Positions 47,157-59,090 are shown, numbered from the stretch's first letter. The stretch: 64,000 nucleotides of DNA from Pohlia nutans (GCA_022496805.1 CM040096.1:13517501-13581500); one strand, 5' to 3'. The notes: generated by a model from the sequence alone, not told the origin. A program made the numbers and translations.

Positions 47157-49417
47157 TTAGCACGGTTGTCATGAACTTGACGTCGTAATACATCGACTGT
47201 CTAATTCGACTAGTGTCAACTATATTATACATATTGGATAAAATATTCTTGAATATCAAGAATATTTTGGAATATTTGAAATATTCAATGTGTATTTTAA
47301 GAATATGCTTGTTTGACATATAATGGGTATACTCATGTGACGTTTTTGATGTGATGTTTGACACTTTGTTTAGTGGTCGAGTAAGACATTCCTTGTGAAT
47401 CATTAATTAATAACAGGGGTATTAGAGCTTGGGACTCTTGTCTTGCAAAGAGGAAAAAATTCTTGAAACGGTATTAAAAACGCACTGTGAGGACTAGCGT
47501 TTTGCTACATGAACCACGTTGAACCCAATTTATAAAGTGTGAAAGAAGTCTTGTAGGAGAATGTGACACCCCTAATGAAATGTGGCATGCTTGGGTCCAT
47601 CCTAGTGGCCATGTGATATTGCATGTCTAGTCAGTCTTGATATATAGCTTTGTTGCAATTTTCTCATCGTATTAGTTGAAATGGCAAATTTTGTAGAAAT
47701 TAGCACTTTTGGAGGCACCCACAAAGAACTTGAGATTTATAGTGGTCAATCTTTTTTAATGTGCTTGGATCTGTAATATTCAATTGTTTTATTCCACTTT
47801 TGAGACATGGATTCAAAAGTCATAACCATATTTCATCCCGGTCGTTTTCAAAAAATGGTGTGGTGAAAAATGTTGTCACAAGCGTCCAAGCTACTAACTA
47901 TCCTGATAACAATCCCTTGGCGCTCTTGCAGTGACGATGCTAGAAAGTTTCTAGATTGAAACTCTGGAACTATGAATGTGAGGTGGAATTGGTCATGCCC
48001 AATGCAACCAAAATCACAACATTGTTTTTGTGTTGCACTGGAATAAGATTGCAGGCTTGCTAACACTCGCTTGAGCACTCGCTATGTTTGTTCAGGCCAA
48101 CATTGTGATTGTGGAAGTAGAAGAGGTAAAGCGACCCTTTTTTGGTGACCTCCAAATTTTTTGGTCGACAAAATAAGTTGCATTTAGTATAATTCAGTAA
48201 TGTCCTTGTAGATTTAATTGGTTGAAGGCTGTACGGAAGTGGACAAAGCATTCGAATGTGAATTGGGCCATCTAACTTTGTCGATCTAGTTTGAATGGAG
48301 TATTATATAATGTCTTAGAATATACTTAAATAGCCTCTGTACCAACCCAACCCCTTTAAGGACTAAGTTTTGCGCACAATGTTAACGGGAGAATTACCGG
48401 TATCCAGGATTACTAGAGGAAAACTATGGAGTTAGGAGTTACTGACGGATGAACTCTTTTGGACTTGGATGGATGAACTCTGTGTGCTGAAATGGATGAA
48501 CTATCATCCGTGGTTGTAACTGCCGTTGGATTAGGGTTTAGGGAATGGAGCCGGGGATTTGAGAAGCAGAGGTTTTCTCTCTCGGCATGTGAGTTGTGGG
48601 ACAAGATACACGGAATGAGGCGATAGCAGGATGAGGAATAGTACGTAGGAGCGGAGACAGAAGAAGATAGCAGAGTCAAGTGAGCAGGGAACTGCGTGGA
48701 TCAGATCCGGAGTAGGGACTCCCAATTTTGTAACTTGTGCATTACTCAGCAGTAAAAGCACTTCGATGCAATTCATGTGTGTTGGGGGAAGGATCGAAAC
48801 CCTAGGGAGAAGTAGTATGTTGGGGGCCTGCGTTATTAGTTGTGTTGAGGTTCTCAGCAGCGCTAGGGTTTGCAGAGTCCTGAAATTAATAGTTAGAATG
48901 TTCTGGGGTGCATTGTGCTGAGATCTAGGGGGTTTGAGCAGTCAGGGAGCAGAGCTGCAGTATACAGAAGTTTGGCAGTAAGAGCAGATCTGAAACCCTA
49001 GCAAAGTAAGGGATAGGAAGTAGGAAGCAGGAGTAAAAACCAAAGGGAGAAGAAATTCTCTCTTTCATACACAAAGATCCATTTTTTTTGTGCAAAAAAT
49101 ACCAATTTGTTTCTACAAGTTATCCTATATTCTCTCCTAACCATTTTAATGTTCTAGCACCGTCTTTTGAACCTCTCTCCTTCATTTTAGTGGCATTACA
49201 TATACCTATATAGGCTACACATGATTTGTTAAATATATATTGGAGCTGAATACATATGTTATGTTAGTTGATCACCTTGTCAATAGAAGCAATGCAAATA
49301 AATTGTTGCAGAGAAATTCAACTTAGAATATGGGTGCAGTTCCATTTTGATAAATCTGATAGATCTGCACTCCAAATTCTAAAATAGGAGAAAAAGGGTT
49401 GTGGATGGAATTATGAA
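47157..49417. other. Intergenic DNA downstream of the F-box gene
   Basis: No gene supported. 'ccaaccccttta' near 48345 faintly resembles a TTAA-element end, without a partner. From about 48400 to 49050 the plus strand is purine- and G-richer and contains 'gaaaccctag' twice. Confidence 0.4.
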
Positions 49418-49695
49418 CCCGGGAGGTGTACTCTACATTATGTTTGAGAATCTAGCACGGAATCATGTGTATTTATGATCCCTAAAAAACCCCTGTATAT
49501 GAGGGGTTATATGTCTAAAAGCTTTTGTATACAGATCCATTCTATCCTAAACATATTTTAAATGTAAATATATGTCAATATTTTCAGCTCTAAATATGTT
49601 TATTGTATGTATATGTCATATGGAGATGTCCAACTTATACCCCTATTGTACACTCACGTATACTTGTACATGTTTAGTACAATGTACCCTCCGGG
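49418..49695. mobile_element. MITE homologous to 2752-3021
   Basis: Inverted ends CCCGGGAGGTGTAC and GTACCCTCCGGG; interior 'aacccctgtatatgagggg' and 'tatatgtctaaaag' match the reverse complement of 2752-3021. It ends about 50 bp before the LINE begins. Confidence 0.65.
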
Positions 49696-49765
49696 ATTCT
49701 AAATTATAAACTTTTCAATTTACAAATTCATCAATCAACACAATGAGCCAATAAATCTCCAATCA

Positions 49766-51318
49766 ATGACCAACAAATTTCCATATCTACCAGCAGAATT
49801 ACTCAAAGAAACAATAAAATGCAACGAACCACTACACGAATACTCACACCCCCCTCCACTACCCAACATACCCATACGCCAAAATCAAGAAATACAAACA
49901 ACAAACCACAACACACATATCATTACTTGGAATGCTTCATCCTTAATCCCTAAATGCCCAACCATGCATATTTTGCATGATGTACGAATTTGAAGTCCGT
50001 TTTCTCATCCATCATGCACTTTTTGCAGCGTGGATTTTTTATTGAAACTTTTATGGGAAGTTAGCTCCGTGCATGTGTGATCCGATTAGAAAGGGGATGA
50101 TTTGTGAAATTTTTATGCCTCGTTTCATGTTGTAGTATTCTACCCAAAATTTCGAAGATTTTAGTCTAAAAGTGCTCTTGTAAAAGTGAAGTACTAAAAT
50201 TAAACAACCAAAAAAATCACCAAAAATCACTACGCTTAGAGTATTACATTTCAACCCTTCCCAACAAATTTCATTATTAGATTGTCAATATCTTATTCGT
50301 AATCATATTACAAAAGAGTGTTAAATTTTAAGTTTGAAATTTAATACACAAATATTGGTGATAGCAATCGCAAATCTAACTATATGGATAGAATCTAAAA
50401 TGTATAATGTACAACTTTTATTCATTCATCAACTTGAAAATATCCCTCTTAGTTGCATGTTATAATGCATCTTTAAAAAACTGCCAAATCTGAAAATGGT
50501 GAGAACGTTTAGGGGTTAAACACAACACTCCCAAGCCTTCAAAACCTAATCTCCAACACACCAAATAACCCCGCAATAATCACAATACAAGAAACTAAAT
50601 TAACTGCAACAAAATCCACTAAATATATACAAAACTTATTTCCTAATTACAAATTAATATTTAATAACACACATGCACTAACAAGATGCATACAACAAAG
50701 AAAGCCATACACTCCTGCAAGAGGAGGACTCCTCACACTTGTAAATAAAAAATATGCGTACCCAGGTAACATCACTAAAATCCCTACCCCAGCAAAATAT
50801 CACCATACTTACAAATAATAAAAATCAATAACGAACCTCTACAGCCGTGGTTAATCATACACATGTACATGCCCTCACACATAGAAGACACTCATTGCAT
50901 ACCAATTATCCAACAAAATATAACACAACAAATTACAATACATCCAAACGACACATACATACTAGGTGGGGACTTTAATAGAGACATTGCCCTAATAGGA
51001 CGACAAAATGAATTCAACACAACTCCACCCCAAACAGAAGACATAGGATGGCGTGCATTCACAGACAACCTTCAATTAACATACATCCCAACAAATAGTC
51101 CATACACTAGACAAGGAGGCTTAAACTATAACCAAACCAATTTAATTGATGGATACTACATCAAATCACCAAATAATACTCCATACACAGCAACCACTAA
51201 CAACGACCATAATCTAAACTCAGACCACTCACCAGTCACACTGCATATACCACCAAATACACTATTAGCACGGCCCACACCAATAACAACAAAGAAACTA
51301 CCAAGAATTTTAAACTAG
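49766..51318 (+). pseudogene. LINE APE endonuclease domain, split by a TTAA MITE
   Basis: Exonuclease-endonuclease-phosphatase fold nuclease that would nick target DNA for reverse transcription. Visible motifs: IITWNASSL (from 49919), ITIQETK with the catalytic Glu (codon 50591), GGDFNRD (Asp codon 50971) and SDHSPV (from 51220). A 577-bp TTAA element (49943-50519) interrupts the coding sequence. Reading from codon TTA at 49943, removing the element and one TTAA continues in frame as SSLNTTLPSLQN. A later, separate frameshift lies near 50795 and a TAG stop at 51316. The ATG at 49766 is the first in frame, about 50 residues before the nuclease core. Confidence 0.85.
49943..50519 (-). mobile_element. 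TTAA element inserted in the LINE endonuclease
   Basis: Complete copy of the common 577-bp family: TTAATCCCTAAATGCCC at the left, AACGTTTAGGGGTTAA at the right, with TTAA at 49943-49946 and 50516-50519. The flanking LINE reading frame resumes exactly after one TTAA. Confidence 0.92.
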
Positions 51319-51327
51319 AAGAGAATA

Positions 51328-53281
51328 TTGATACTAATGAATGATCAACTAACAGACACCCAGTGGCAAACATCGTGTACAAAATTAGATCAAATGATAC
51401 AAAAAATATCAGACAAGATCCAAGAAACCTGTAGTGCACCACCCCTCCCACCATTAACAAATCGCACCTCCCTGCAAGGAGGCTTCCCACCAAGAAAACT
51501 CCAAAAAAAATGGAAAAAACACCTATCTACTTACCACCTAATCAAAAAAACAATTTACATAACAAAAAACACACCAAACTGGCAATCACATCCAATAATA
51601 GAAGAACTAAAAAATCATACTCATGTCACCAGTCCTCCACCGCCGGATCAAGAACAAAATCAACAAGAATGGATCAAAACGCTAGCAAAATTGGCCAAAA
51701 CCGCAAACATACTAGCCCGTAAAATCACTACAAAATACACCCAAGATTGTATCAAGAAAGCCATATCAAAATATAGACAACTATATGAAAAAAGCCCAAA
51801 GAAAGTAAATAAAAAAGTCTTCAAAAATCAAGAAGTACCACCATTAGACTGCATTATGGATAGAAATAATAATATACTAACCAGCCTAGAAGACATAGCA
51901 AATGAAATTCACATACAACAATTAATTAGCAAGAGACCCACAGTTCCAACATGTTACTACCAACCAGAGCACCCACCACAATGTACCTGTGGAGTTAGAC
52001 AATACCCATGGCATGATCTAGATGGATTTGTTATAGATAAAAGAGGAAATCCAGGAATTCCATTACACAAATACCTAGACTATGAAACATAGGACATATG
52101 CCTAAAACACTTAGCCAATAACAAAACACCGGGCCCAGACAAAATTCCAAATGCAATATTAAAAAACATGCCTGAAAGCTTTCAGAGACTACTATTTCTA
52201 TTCTTCACTCATTGCTACAAACAAAAGCAAATTCCAGCTTCATGGAAAATTAGTCTAACTATATTGCTATACAAAAAGGGCGACCCTTCACAATTACCCA
52301 ACCATAGACCCATTGCACTAGCAAACACAATCTACAAACTATTCACTAGTACTCTAACATTAATACTATCAGCATATGGTGAAAAACATCAAATACTTTA
52401 TGATAGCCAAGAAGGATTCAGAGCAAAAAGAAGCACATCCAGACAACTCCAACTACTTATTGCAGCTCTAGAAGACGCAAGATTTTACAAACCAAAACAT
52501 ATACTTACTATACATAGATTTTAAAAATGCATTTGACTCACTCGATCATGCAAGACTCTTTGCTATAATGAAAGACCTTGGATATCCTGAAGATGCGGTA
52601 ACGTTAGTTGGAAATATATACTCACAATCCAACACTATATTTATTAGCGAACACTTCGGAAAATCAAAACCAATACCAATACAAAGAGGCACCATCCAAG
52701 GAGACACATTAAGCCCATATTTATTTCTCATATTTTTAGAACCACTATTGCGTTGGTTACATAGAGGAAAAAATGGATACACATTTGGTACATCCAAACT
52801 GACCATTAGCTCAGCAGCATATGCAGATGACCTAGCAACTATTTCAAACAACTTTCAATCATTACAAACCCAACTAGAAAAACTAGACAAATATTGTGAA
52901 TGGGCAGGAATGGACTTAGGAGTACAAAAATGCGCCATTACAGGATGTCCTAATAAATCCAAAACTAAACCCGAAACCTTTAAAATCCATATTCAAAACC
53001 AAAACATATCTTACAAAAACCAACCAATACTTGTCTTACATCAAAATGAACCCTACGTATACTTAGGCATTCAACTAGTACCCTCACTAAAATGGAAACT
53101 CAAAACACACATCACCACAAACAAAGTAATAGACCAATGCAAACAACTAACAAAATGCCCAGCCACAATTAAACAAAAAATTAGCATGTTGACACCGTCA
53201 TTAGAGCAGGCATTGCATACAGCTTTTATGCAGTACCATACTCTCTACCAGCCATCAAAAAACTGGACAAAAAAATCATAG
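51328..53281 (+). pseudogene. LINE reverse transcriptase domain
   Basis: RNA-directed DNA polymerase of the LINE. The N-terminal part (51328-52092) is a low-complexity, Lys/Asn/Pro-rich region before the polymerase. Polymerase motifs follow: NNKTPGPDKIPN (52117), KKGDPSQLPNHRPIAL, QEGFRAKRSTSRQL, the motif A block YIDFKNAFDSL (about 52508), RGTIQGDTLSPYLFLIF and the catalytic AYADDLA (YADD codons at 52820-52831). A TAG stop at 52090 and a frameshift near 52505, between the motif 2 and motif A blocks, break the frame. It ends with the LGIQL thumb-like motif before another frameshift near 53225. Confidence 0.9.
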
Positions 53282-55290
53282 GAATCCAAAAAGTAATATG
53301 TGGACCAAAATGCACAGCAAATGTAATATCCCAACTTCCACACGAACTATTTGGACTTGAACCATTTTCATTAAAAAACGCATATTTACGCTGCATTGGT
53401 GAACAACTCAGGAACGCTCTTAATGACCCGGGGAGGTTAGGAATAATATATAGAGGACTCATACATCACATATTAGCTAAATATGGAGGTGCAGAAAAAA
53501 TCCCAAGAATAAAACCAAATGACTGCATATGGTCACCAACCACACGAACACTACTTCTTTTAAAGGAAGCTGGTGGAATCCACCTCAAAAGTACTAATGA
53601 AAATTTCCAACTCCATATGACAGAATTAGAGAAAGAATGGCGCGCACAAGCTACAGTTGAACTACCACATCTTAACCCTGAACTCTCACTCAAACTATTA
53701 CATAAACTCCTAATACATAACATACACAAAATAAAACACATCACCCTTCCCAACGAAACAAATCTCATGACACCAGACAACTTTAAAACATATTACAAAA
53801 CACCAACCAAACTAGAAAAAAGTGCATTAAATATAGCAGAACAACTATTCTGTTACCCAAACTGCACACCAAATTGCCCAAACCCATGCAGGAGACACCC
53901 ACTAGCCCGAACTCTCAAAGCAAGGTACATCTTAGACAACCAAGACCTAATACTGAGAACACCAGAAAATCCACTTCAACCCCCAGCCCTCCAACAACCA
54001 TACCATCCAAATCCACCTCCAAACATTATAAACCACCCACACAGATTTCCCATTAACTCAATATTAGACCACAAAACAAATGTCTCAAAAGACAAATACA
54101 AAATAACAAAAAAATACAACACATACTTATGCCAATGGACACTCTAAAACAACGACACATACAACAAATGGATGCCACAACGGGAACTCTTCCCTCTCAA
54201 CCACCCAACAGTTATTGAACACAACGTTACACTACTAACAATATATTACACAAAATTACAACACGAACACTACAAAATATTATTAATACACACTTCTCCC
54301 TTGAACAAAACAGAGACGCAAGATTCATTCCGCCACCCACAACTATTCCACTCACACACATATCCATAAAAGAATGTAACTCGGAAAAAGACATTATGGC
54401 CAACAACGATACTATACAAATAAATAATGAACAAACACACTTATATGAGGACACCGGTAGACACCTTATCACTATACCAACCACCAGATTTAAATGGTTA
54501 TGGCAACAATATAATAAAGCAATTTATAGCTCACATGGTTTAGTACTACAAACACAATCATTTGAAAAAGAAGTAATATGGCTCTATCAAAGATACAACC
54601 ATAAAATCCCCAGAAAAGACCAACTAAAAGCAACACAACATACTCTACCCACAAGCATACTTGACTCAATCACCACCACCTTTAATATTTCCCACTCATA
54701 CTTTTCCTCACCAGTAACATGCTCCACACAAATTTCAGAATTTTACTCTCCTTTTGCAAGAGACAGTCTTTGGATCACTTGGCACCGCTTTCCAATACAA
54801 ATGGAAAGGCATAGAATATGCTCACCCACATAACGAAGAAGCAGTGCAACAAGCAATTCACTGGGCGAGATTGGCAGCCAAGAAAGACCCAAATACTATC
54901 ACTATATTAGCAATACCAGACATAAACTAGTAGTACCAAAACTTCTCTCCACATATTGGGCCATTCCCAGACACACATGTCATCACCCACTTTGCTGCAA
55001 ATACAATCACATATGAAGAACCAACAATCCCACAAGAACTATACAAACCAAAGACAAAACCACTTGCAATACAAGTCCTATGTATCCATCATCAAAACCA
55101 CAACATTGGCACACCATATCAAATAAACACAATTAAAGCAGCAATTGAAAATTTACAAATTCCACAATATCATATACAAAATGCTCCATCCACCCCCCAC
55201 AACACACCGGTCAATAAAAACAAAAAATGGACCAAACTCATATACCCGCCCTTTTTCTACCCGGCCACATCAAACACACCACCACTACCA
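53227..55290 (+). pseudogene. LINE linker region between RT and RNase H, unassigned
   Basis: About 670 residues when the frames are followed: 53227-54147, then another frame around 54230-54790, then 54790-55290. The first part looks like an RT connection region (AIKKLDKKIIGIQK, then LPHELFGLEPFSL). A Cys-rich cluster CYPNCTPNCPNPC near 53851 could bind zinc. The second part contains WKGIEYAHPHNEEAVQQAIH and a hydrophobic TITILAIPD strand. The pattern faintly recalls the AxP-helix-strand layout of phage-type adenine methyltransferases, but the catalytic NPPY is absent. I assign no function. Stops at 54145 (TAA) and 54928/54931 (TAG). Confidence 0.6.
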
Positions 55291-55296
55291 AACTTT

Positions 55297-55839
55297 GTGA
55301 CAAATACTACACTAAAATTCCAACCACAACATAGCTACTATACCGATGGATCCTTCATATCTCCCGTACAAGCTGATGATGGACACCGGAAAAAAGAAAA
55401 AGCCGGTTATGGAATATACAATTCAACTAAGGTAGACATGCAAATTTCGAAAAGACTACCAGGTCTACAGACAAGCTTCCGTGCAGAACTAATGGCTATC
55501 CATAAAACACTCAGACTAATCACTACTAAATACCCAGACGAACCCGCACACATATTTACAGATTGCCTCAATTGCCTATACAATCTAAACACACATATTA
55601 AACATCCAACCATGCATAACAATCACGCGGACAAAACCATACTAACAGACATGGTAGAAATGCTAAAAAACCATACCCAACCCACCACATCCTACAAAGT
55701 CAAAGCTCATACCAACATTGAAGGCAACGAACAAGCGGATAAACTTGCAAAAATGGAAGCCAGAAAAAACTACTCCGTTGCTACAAAATCATATGAATTT
55801 GCACATACCACACCATTCTACTTCCAAAAAGATATATAG
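55297..55839 (+). pseudogene. LINE RNase H domain
   Basis: Ribonuclease H type I that would remove template RNA. Active-site positions are all visible in the segment starting at 55297: Asp17 (YYTDGSF), Glu64 (SFRAELMAIH), Asp89 (HIFTDCLNC), His138 (KVKAHTN) and Asp148 (GNEQADKLAK). So the domain itself seems intact. The frame ends in TAG at 55837 and continues beyond it to the C-terminal domain in the same frame. RNase H between RT and the C-terminal nuclease is unusual for LINEs outside the Dualen/RandI group. Confidence 0.88.
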
Positions 55840-55929
55840 CCAGGACCTACAAAATGGCCAGACAAAGGTCCTGTCAGATGTCTCCAAATATATATAACCA
55901 AATACGACCAAGAAAATAACCTAGAAATA

Positions 55930-56778
55930 ATGGCAACCCAATTTCCCAACATTAGCAAATGGACTATGAACCCAAATATCGATAATGAACTATCCAATGC
56001 ATTCCGGTCCAACCCTACAATCACAAACTCACAAAAAACAAACATCTTAAAATTTTGTACCGGTCAATACATGGGTAATGCAAGAAAACAACTATTCTTT
56101 GGTAGAGAAAGATTCCCCTCAATCATATGTTCTATCTGTAACTCTAAAGATGCAGACACATGGCTACACGTACTTCTAAAATGCAATCATCATCATATAC
56201 ACGCCATTAGAGTCAAAAGACATAATAAAGCAGTATGGGAATTAAGAAAACTAATCCTTTCATCACAAAAATCCAGATGTTACACACTCATGAACGCAGG
56301 AACATTTAACAACAACCCCCAAGAAAACACAGTACCATGTTCATGTGAACAACAAAGATGTCACTGCAACGCTAGATTCAAACCAGACATCCTCTGCGTA
56401 AAAGGACTCCCGTACAACAATGACCCACCATCAAACCCAGCAGACAACCTCAAAATTCAATTTATTGAATTTACATACTGTAACGACAGGTTCCCACAAG
56501 AAACAGTTGAAAATAAAAAACAGAAATACCAACCACTTATTAATAACATCATGAATCTAGGTAGGAAAGTCGATCCACTCATAGTCATCACAGCAGGAGC
56601 TAGAGGTACAACGCATACTCCTTCAATGAAACTCCTTGAAACAAAATTTAAACTATCAGAAACCACCATTATGCACACATTCAAAGAAATAAATACCATT
56701 GCTATACAACATGCTGGATCAATTATTCTACATAAAAGGAAAATAGAAAATAACCAACCATTACCAATAGATTATTGA
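55930..56778 (+). pseudogene. LINE C-terminal CCHC plus restriction-like endonuclease
   Basis: Counting from 55930, a CCHC zinc finger is formed by Cys67-x2-Cys70-x9-His80-x4-Cys85. RVKRHNK (R97 H98 N99) follows, then FKPDI (Lys151-Pro152-Asp153), then IQFIEFTYCND (Glu180) and KKQKYQPL. This order (CCHC, RHN, KPD, E/D, K-Y) is that of the restriction-like endonuclease (REL) of R2-type retrotransposons, a PD-(D/E)XK fold. A Cys pair CSCEQQRCHC lies in between. Together with the upstream APE domain, this makes a dual-endonuclease element. No frameshift is visible in this part. Stop TGA at 56776. Confidence 0.82.
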
Positions 56779-56879
56779 ATAAAATAAAACTAACAAAGAA
56801 AAGGAGGGTAATGGTGAAGACCACTACTTATTTCTTTGTATTTTTCACTAGCTCAAAGTAAACACTTGTCTCAGGTAGA

Positions 56880-57060
56880 TGGAACGGGGCCGGTTGGTTG
56901 GTACAAACTTTCCTGCCTACGATGAATTCACTAGCAGCACCAAGTCATGTATATCACAATAACGCTCAAACGGACTCAACGGGAATCGAACCCGGACCGT
57001 CTAATTGTAATACAAACGTCCCTCTCCAACCAACCTTGGAACCATGACTTGGCGACCACC
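56880..57060 (-). mobile_element. tRNA-like SINE candidate downstream of the LINE
   Basis: On the minus strand, 'ggttggttggagagggac' (A-box-like) is followed about 40 nt later by CCGGGTTCGATTCCCGT, a perfect B box and T-arm hairpin. The anticodon-arm region is degenerate and the acceptor stem does not pair, so it is not a functional tRNA. A 10-bp inverted pair CCAAGTCATG (56941) and CATGACTTGG (57044) brackets it. Confidence 0.55.
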
Positions 57061-57449
57061 AACAAAATAAACACCAATTTATACCCACACAAGATCTAAC
57101 TAATCAATGTTACTAGTGTTACTAGTACTTATCTTTGGTCACTAAAGTGTCTATTCTCGAAAGGGGAGAGTAGTCTTGCACCAATGGCCCTTTGTCCGGT
57201 GGGCACTGGCTCATTGTCAAGACGAACAGACACTTTATTCACACCGGCCTTGAAAGAGGACCGGAGTTCATATCTATCTATCTTATAAACTTTTCCAATG
57301 TTCAAATATGTGATAAAATATCTTTTGATTTTTTTGATTTTTTTGAATTGATTAAAATTTTGAAAATTAAAAATGTGTTATTTTTGGTAGATTTGAACGG
57401 TTTATGTATTTTAACCACCAAGCTCGCCGGAGTGCAAAAAAAGACACTT
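57061..57449. other. Intergenic spacer
   Basis: No gene supported. Confidence 0.4.
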
Positions 57450-58950
57450 TGAATGATAGAGCCTACTTCAAAGGCTCATAACGTTTTCATCCAATGTCCA
57501 ATTTTAATAAAAGTTGTAAGGTTGAATGGTCTGAAAAGTCTACTTATTGTGGTAAAAAAATCATATCAATCCAAGATGAATTGATTTTTGAGAATCATTT
57601 TAGTACACGGGGTTCAATTTTAGTTCATCAAAATGTATTTTGATGGCTGCAATTTTCGGGGCTTGTTTCTCCTTCATTCAATGTTAGTTTTAATAAAAGC
57701 TTGATGGGTTATATTCCCCTTGAAGTCTAGTTATTATGGTAAAAATTTCATGTCAATCCAAGTTGTTCGGAATGTTTGGGAATCATTCAACATCCTAAAT
57801 CTAGATGTTTTAGATTACAATGAACTTTAGCAGCCTGTTTCTCCTCTATATGATTACAATGTTTTTTTCCAATAAATTTTTCTGGAGAAGTTGTATATAC
57901 AAGTCTAGTTTGTGTAGTTAAAAATTCATTTCAATCCAAGATGTTATAAATTTCTAAGAAGCATTTTAGTAGAAGGGATTCAGCCCAAGATCACTTTTTG
58001 TAACTTTTTTTTCTACTTTTTTGACAATTCAAAGCCATTTTGCAGACACATTAGGTCATTTTAGTGATATTTTCTCTTACCAATATGAATATATGACAAT
58101 TTTGAATCACTTTATAGTTTTATTTTATTTTCATTTTAAGTAGGTTTAGAAATAGAATTTCAACTCTAATGTATTGCTAGGAAAATTTCAACATCCCTTT
58201 TTAACCCCTAACTGCCTAAGCGTCCTTTTTTTGGACGATGTACAGATTTCATCCGTATATTCTCATCCGTCAAGCACTTTTTGCAGTGTGGAATTTTTAC
58301 TGTAGATTCTATGGGAAGTTAGCTTCATGCACATGTGATCCGATTAGAAAGGGGACGATTTGTGAAATTTTTATGCCTCATTTCATGTTGTAGTGATTCA
58401 CCCAAAATTTTGAAGATTTCAGTGTTAAAATGCTCCAAAAAAAGTCAACTCATAAAATTAAGCAACCAAAAAACCTCCAAAAATCACTACACTTAGAGTA
58501 TTACATTTCAACCAATCACAAAGAATTTTATCCGTAGATTGTCAATATCTTATTCGTAATTGAATTACAAAATAATTTTGAATTTCACGTTTCAAATTTT
58601 ATACAAAATTATTGGTAATAGCAATCATAGATCTAACCATATGGATAGAATCTAAAATTCATAATGTACAACTTCTATTAGTATATCAAGTTCAAAATAT
58701 CCCTCTAGATTGCATTTTATAATGCATCTTTGCAAAACTGCCGAATTTGGAGAGGGCTCTAGGCATTTAGGGGTTAACATTCAAACATTATAATCTTGTA
58801 ATCTATTTGGCCAAAGGACTCCAAATTTGATTCACGCCATTTACAACATGTACACTATAAAATTGTACAGTTGAGATTTCTACGCCTCACTTACATTTAG
58901 ACCTATAACACTTCAAAAGCAATGATGTTTTTAGACCCAAAAAAATAACA
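57450..58950 (-). mobile_element. 819-bp-type TTAA element, diverged and interrupted
   Basis: The reverse complement is collinear with 19137-19955: 'tcaatccaagatgaattg' near 57563 matches its right half, and 'ctataacacttcaaaagcaatg' near 58905 its left half. The copy is interrupted by the 577-bp element at 58201-58777. Both outer TTAA ends are lost, and the left half includes extra tandem-like segments. Confidence 0.65.
58201..58777 (-). mobile_element. TTAA element nested in another TTAA element
   Basis: Complete 577-bp-family copy: TTAACCCCTAACTGCCTAAG to TAGGCATTTAGGGGTTAA. The flanks 'tttcaacatcccttt' and 'cattcaaacattataatc' rejoin at one TTAA to match 'tttcagcatccttttttagca' in the reverse complement of 19137-19955. 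Confidence 0.88.
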
Positions 58951-59090
58951 ATATATATTAATACACTTAATGCATCAATAGTTGCTAATAAATATATCAA
59001 AATGCTTGTTGTAAATATTTAACCATTTATGTGATTATCCTAATGCATAATTAGTGTGAATAATGTTGTCCATGAGTTATGTGGATATTT

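Larger units (their letters stand above)
49745..56790 (+). mobile_element. Dual-endonuclease LINE (Dualen/RandI-like), decayed
   Basis: A non-LTR retrotransposon of about 6.5 kb without its MITE insertion. Domains in order: APE-type endonuclease, reverse transcriptase, a long unassigned linker, RNase H, then a CCHC zinc finger with a restriction-like endonuclease. The plus strand is strikingly A/C-rich and G-poor. The copy is inactive: frameshifts lie near 50795, 52505, 53225, 54230 and 54790, and in-frame stops at 51316, 52090, 54145, 54928, 54931 and 55837. No ORF1 is seen upstream, so it is either absent from the family or lost by 5' truncation. Element ends are approximate; no target duplication was found. 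Confidence 0.88.

Noticed and set aside
56969..57045. Functional tRNA on the minus strand
   Set aside because: B box is perfect, but the acceptor stem does not pair and the anticodon arm is degenerate.
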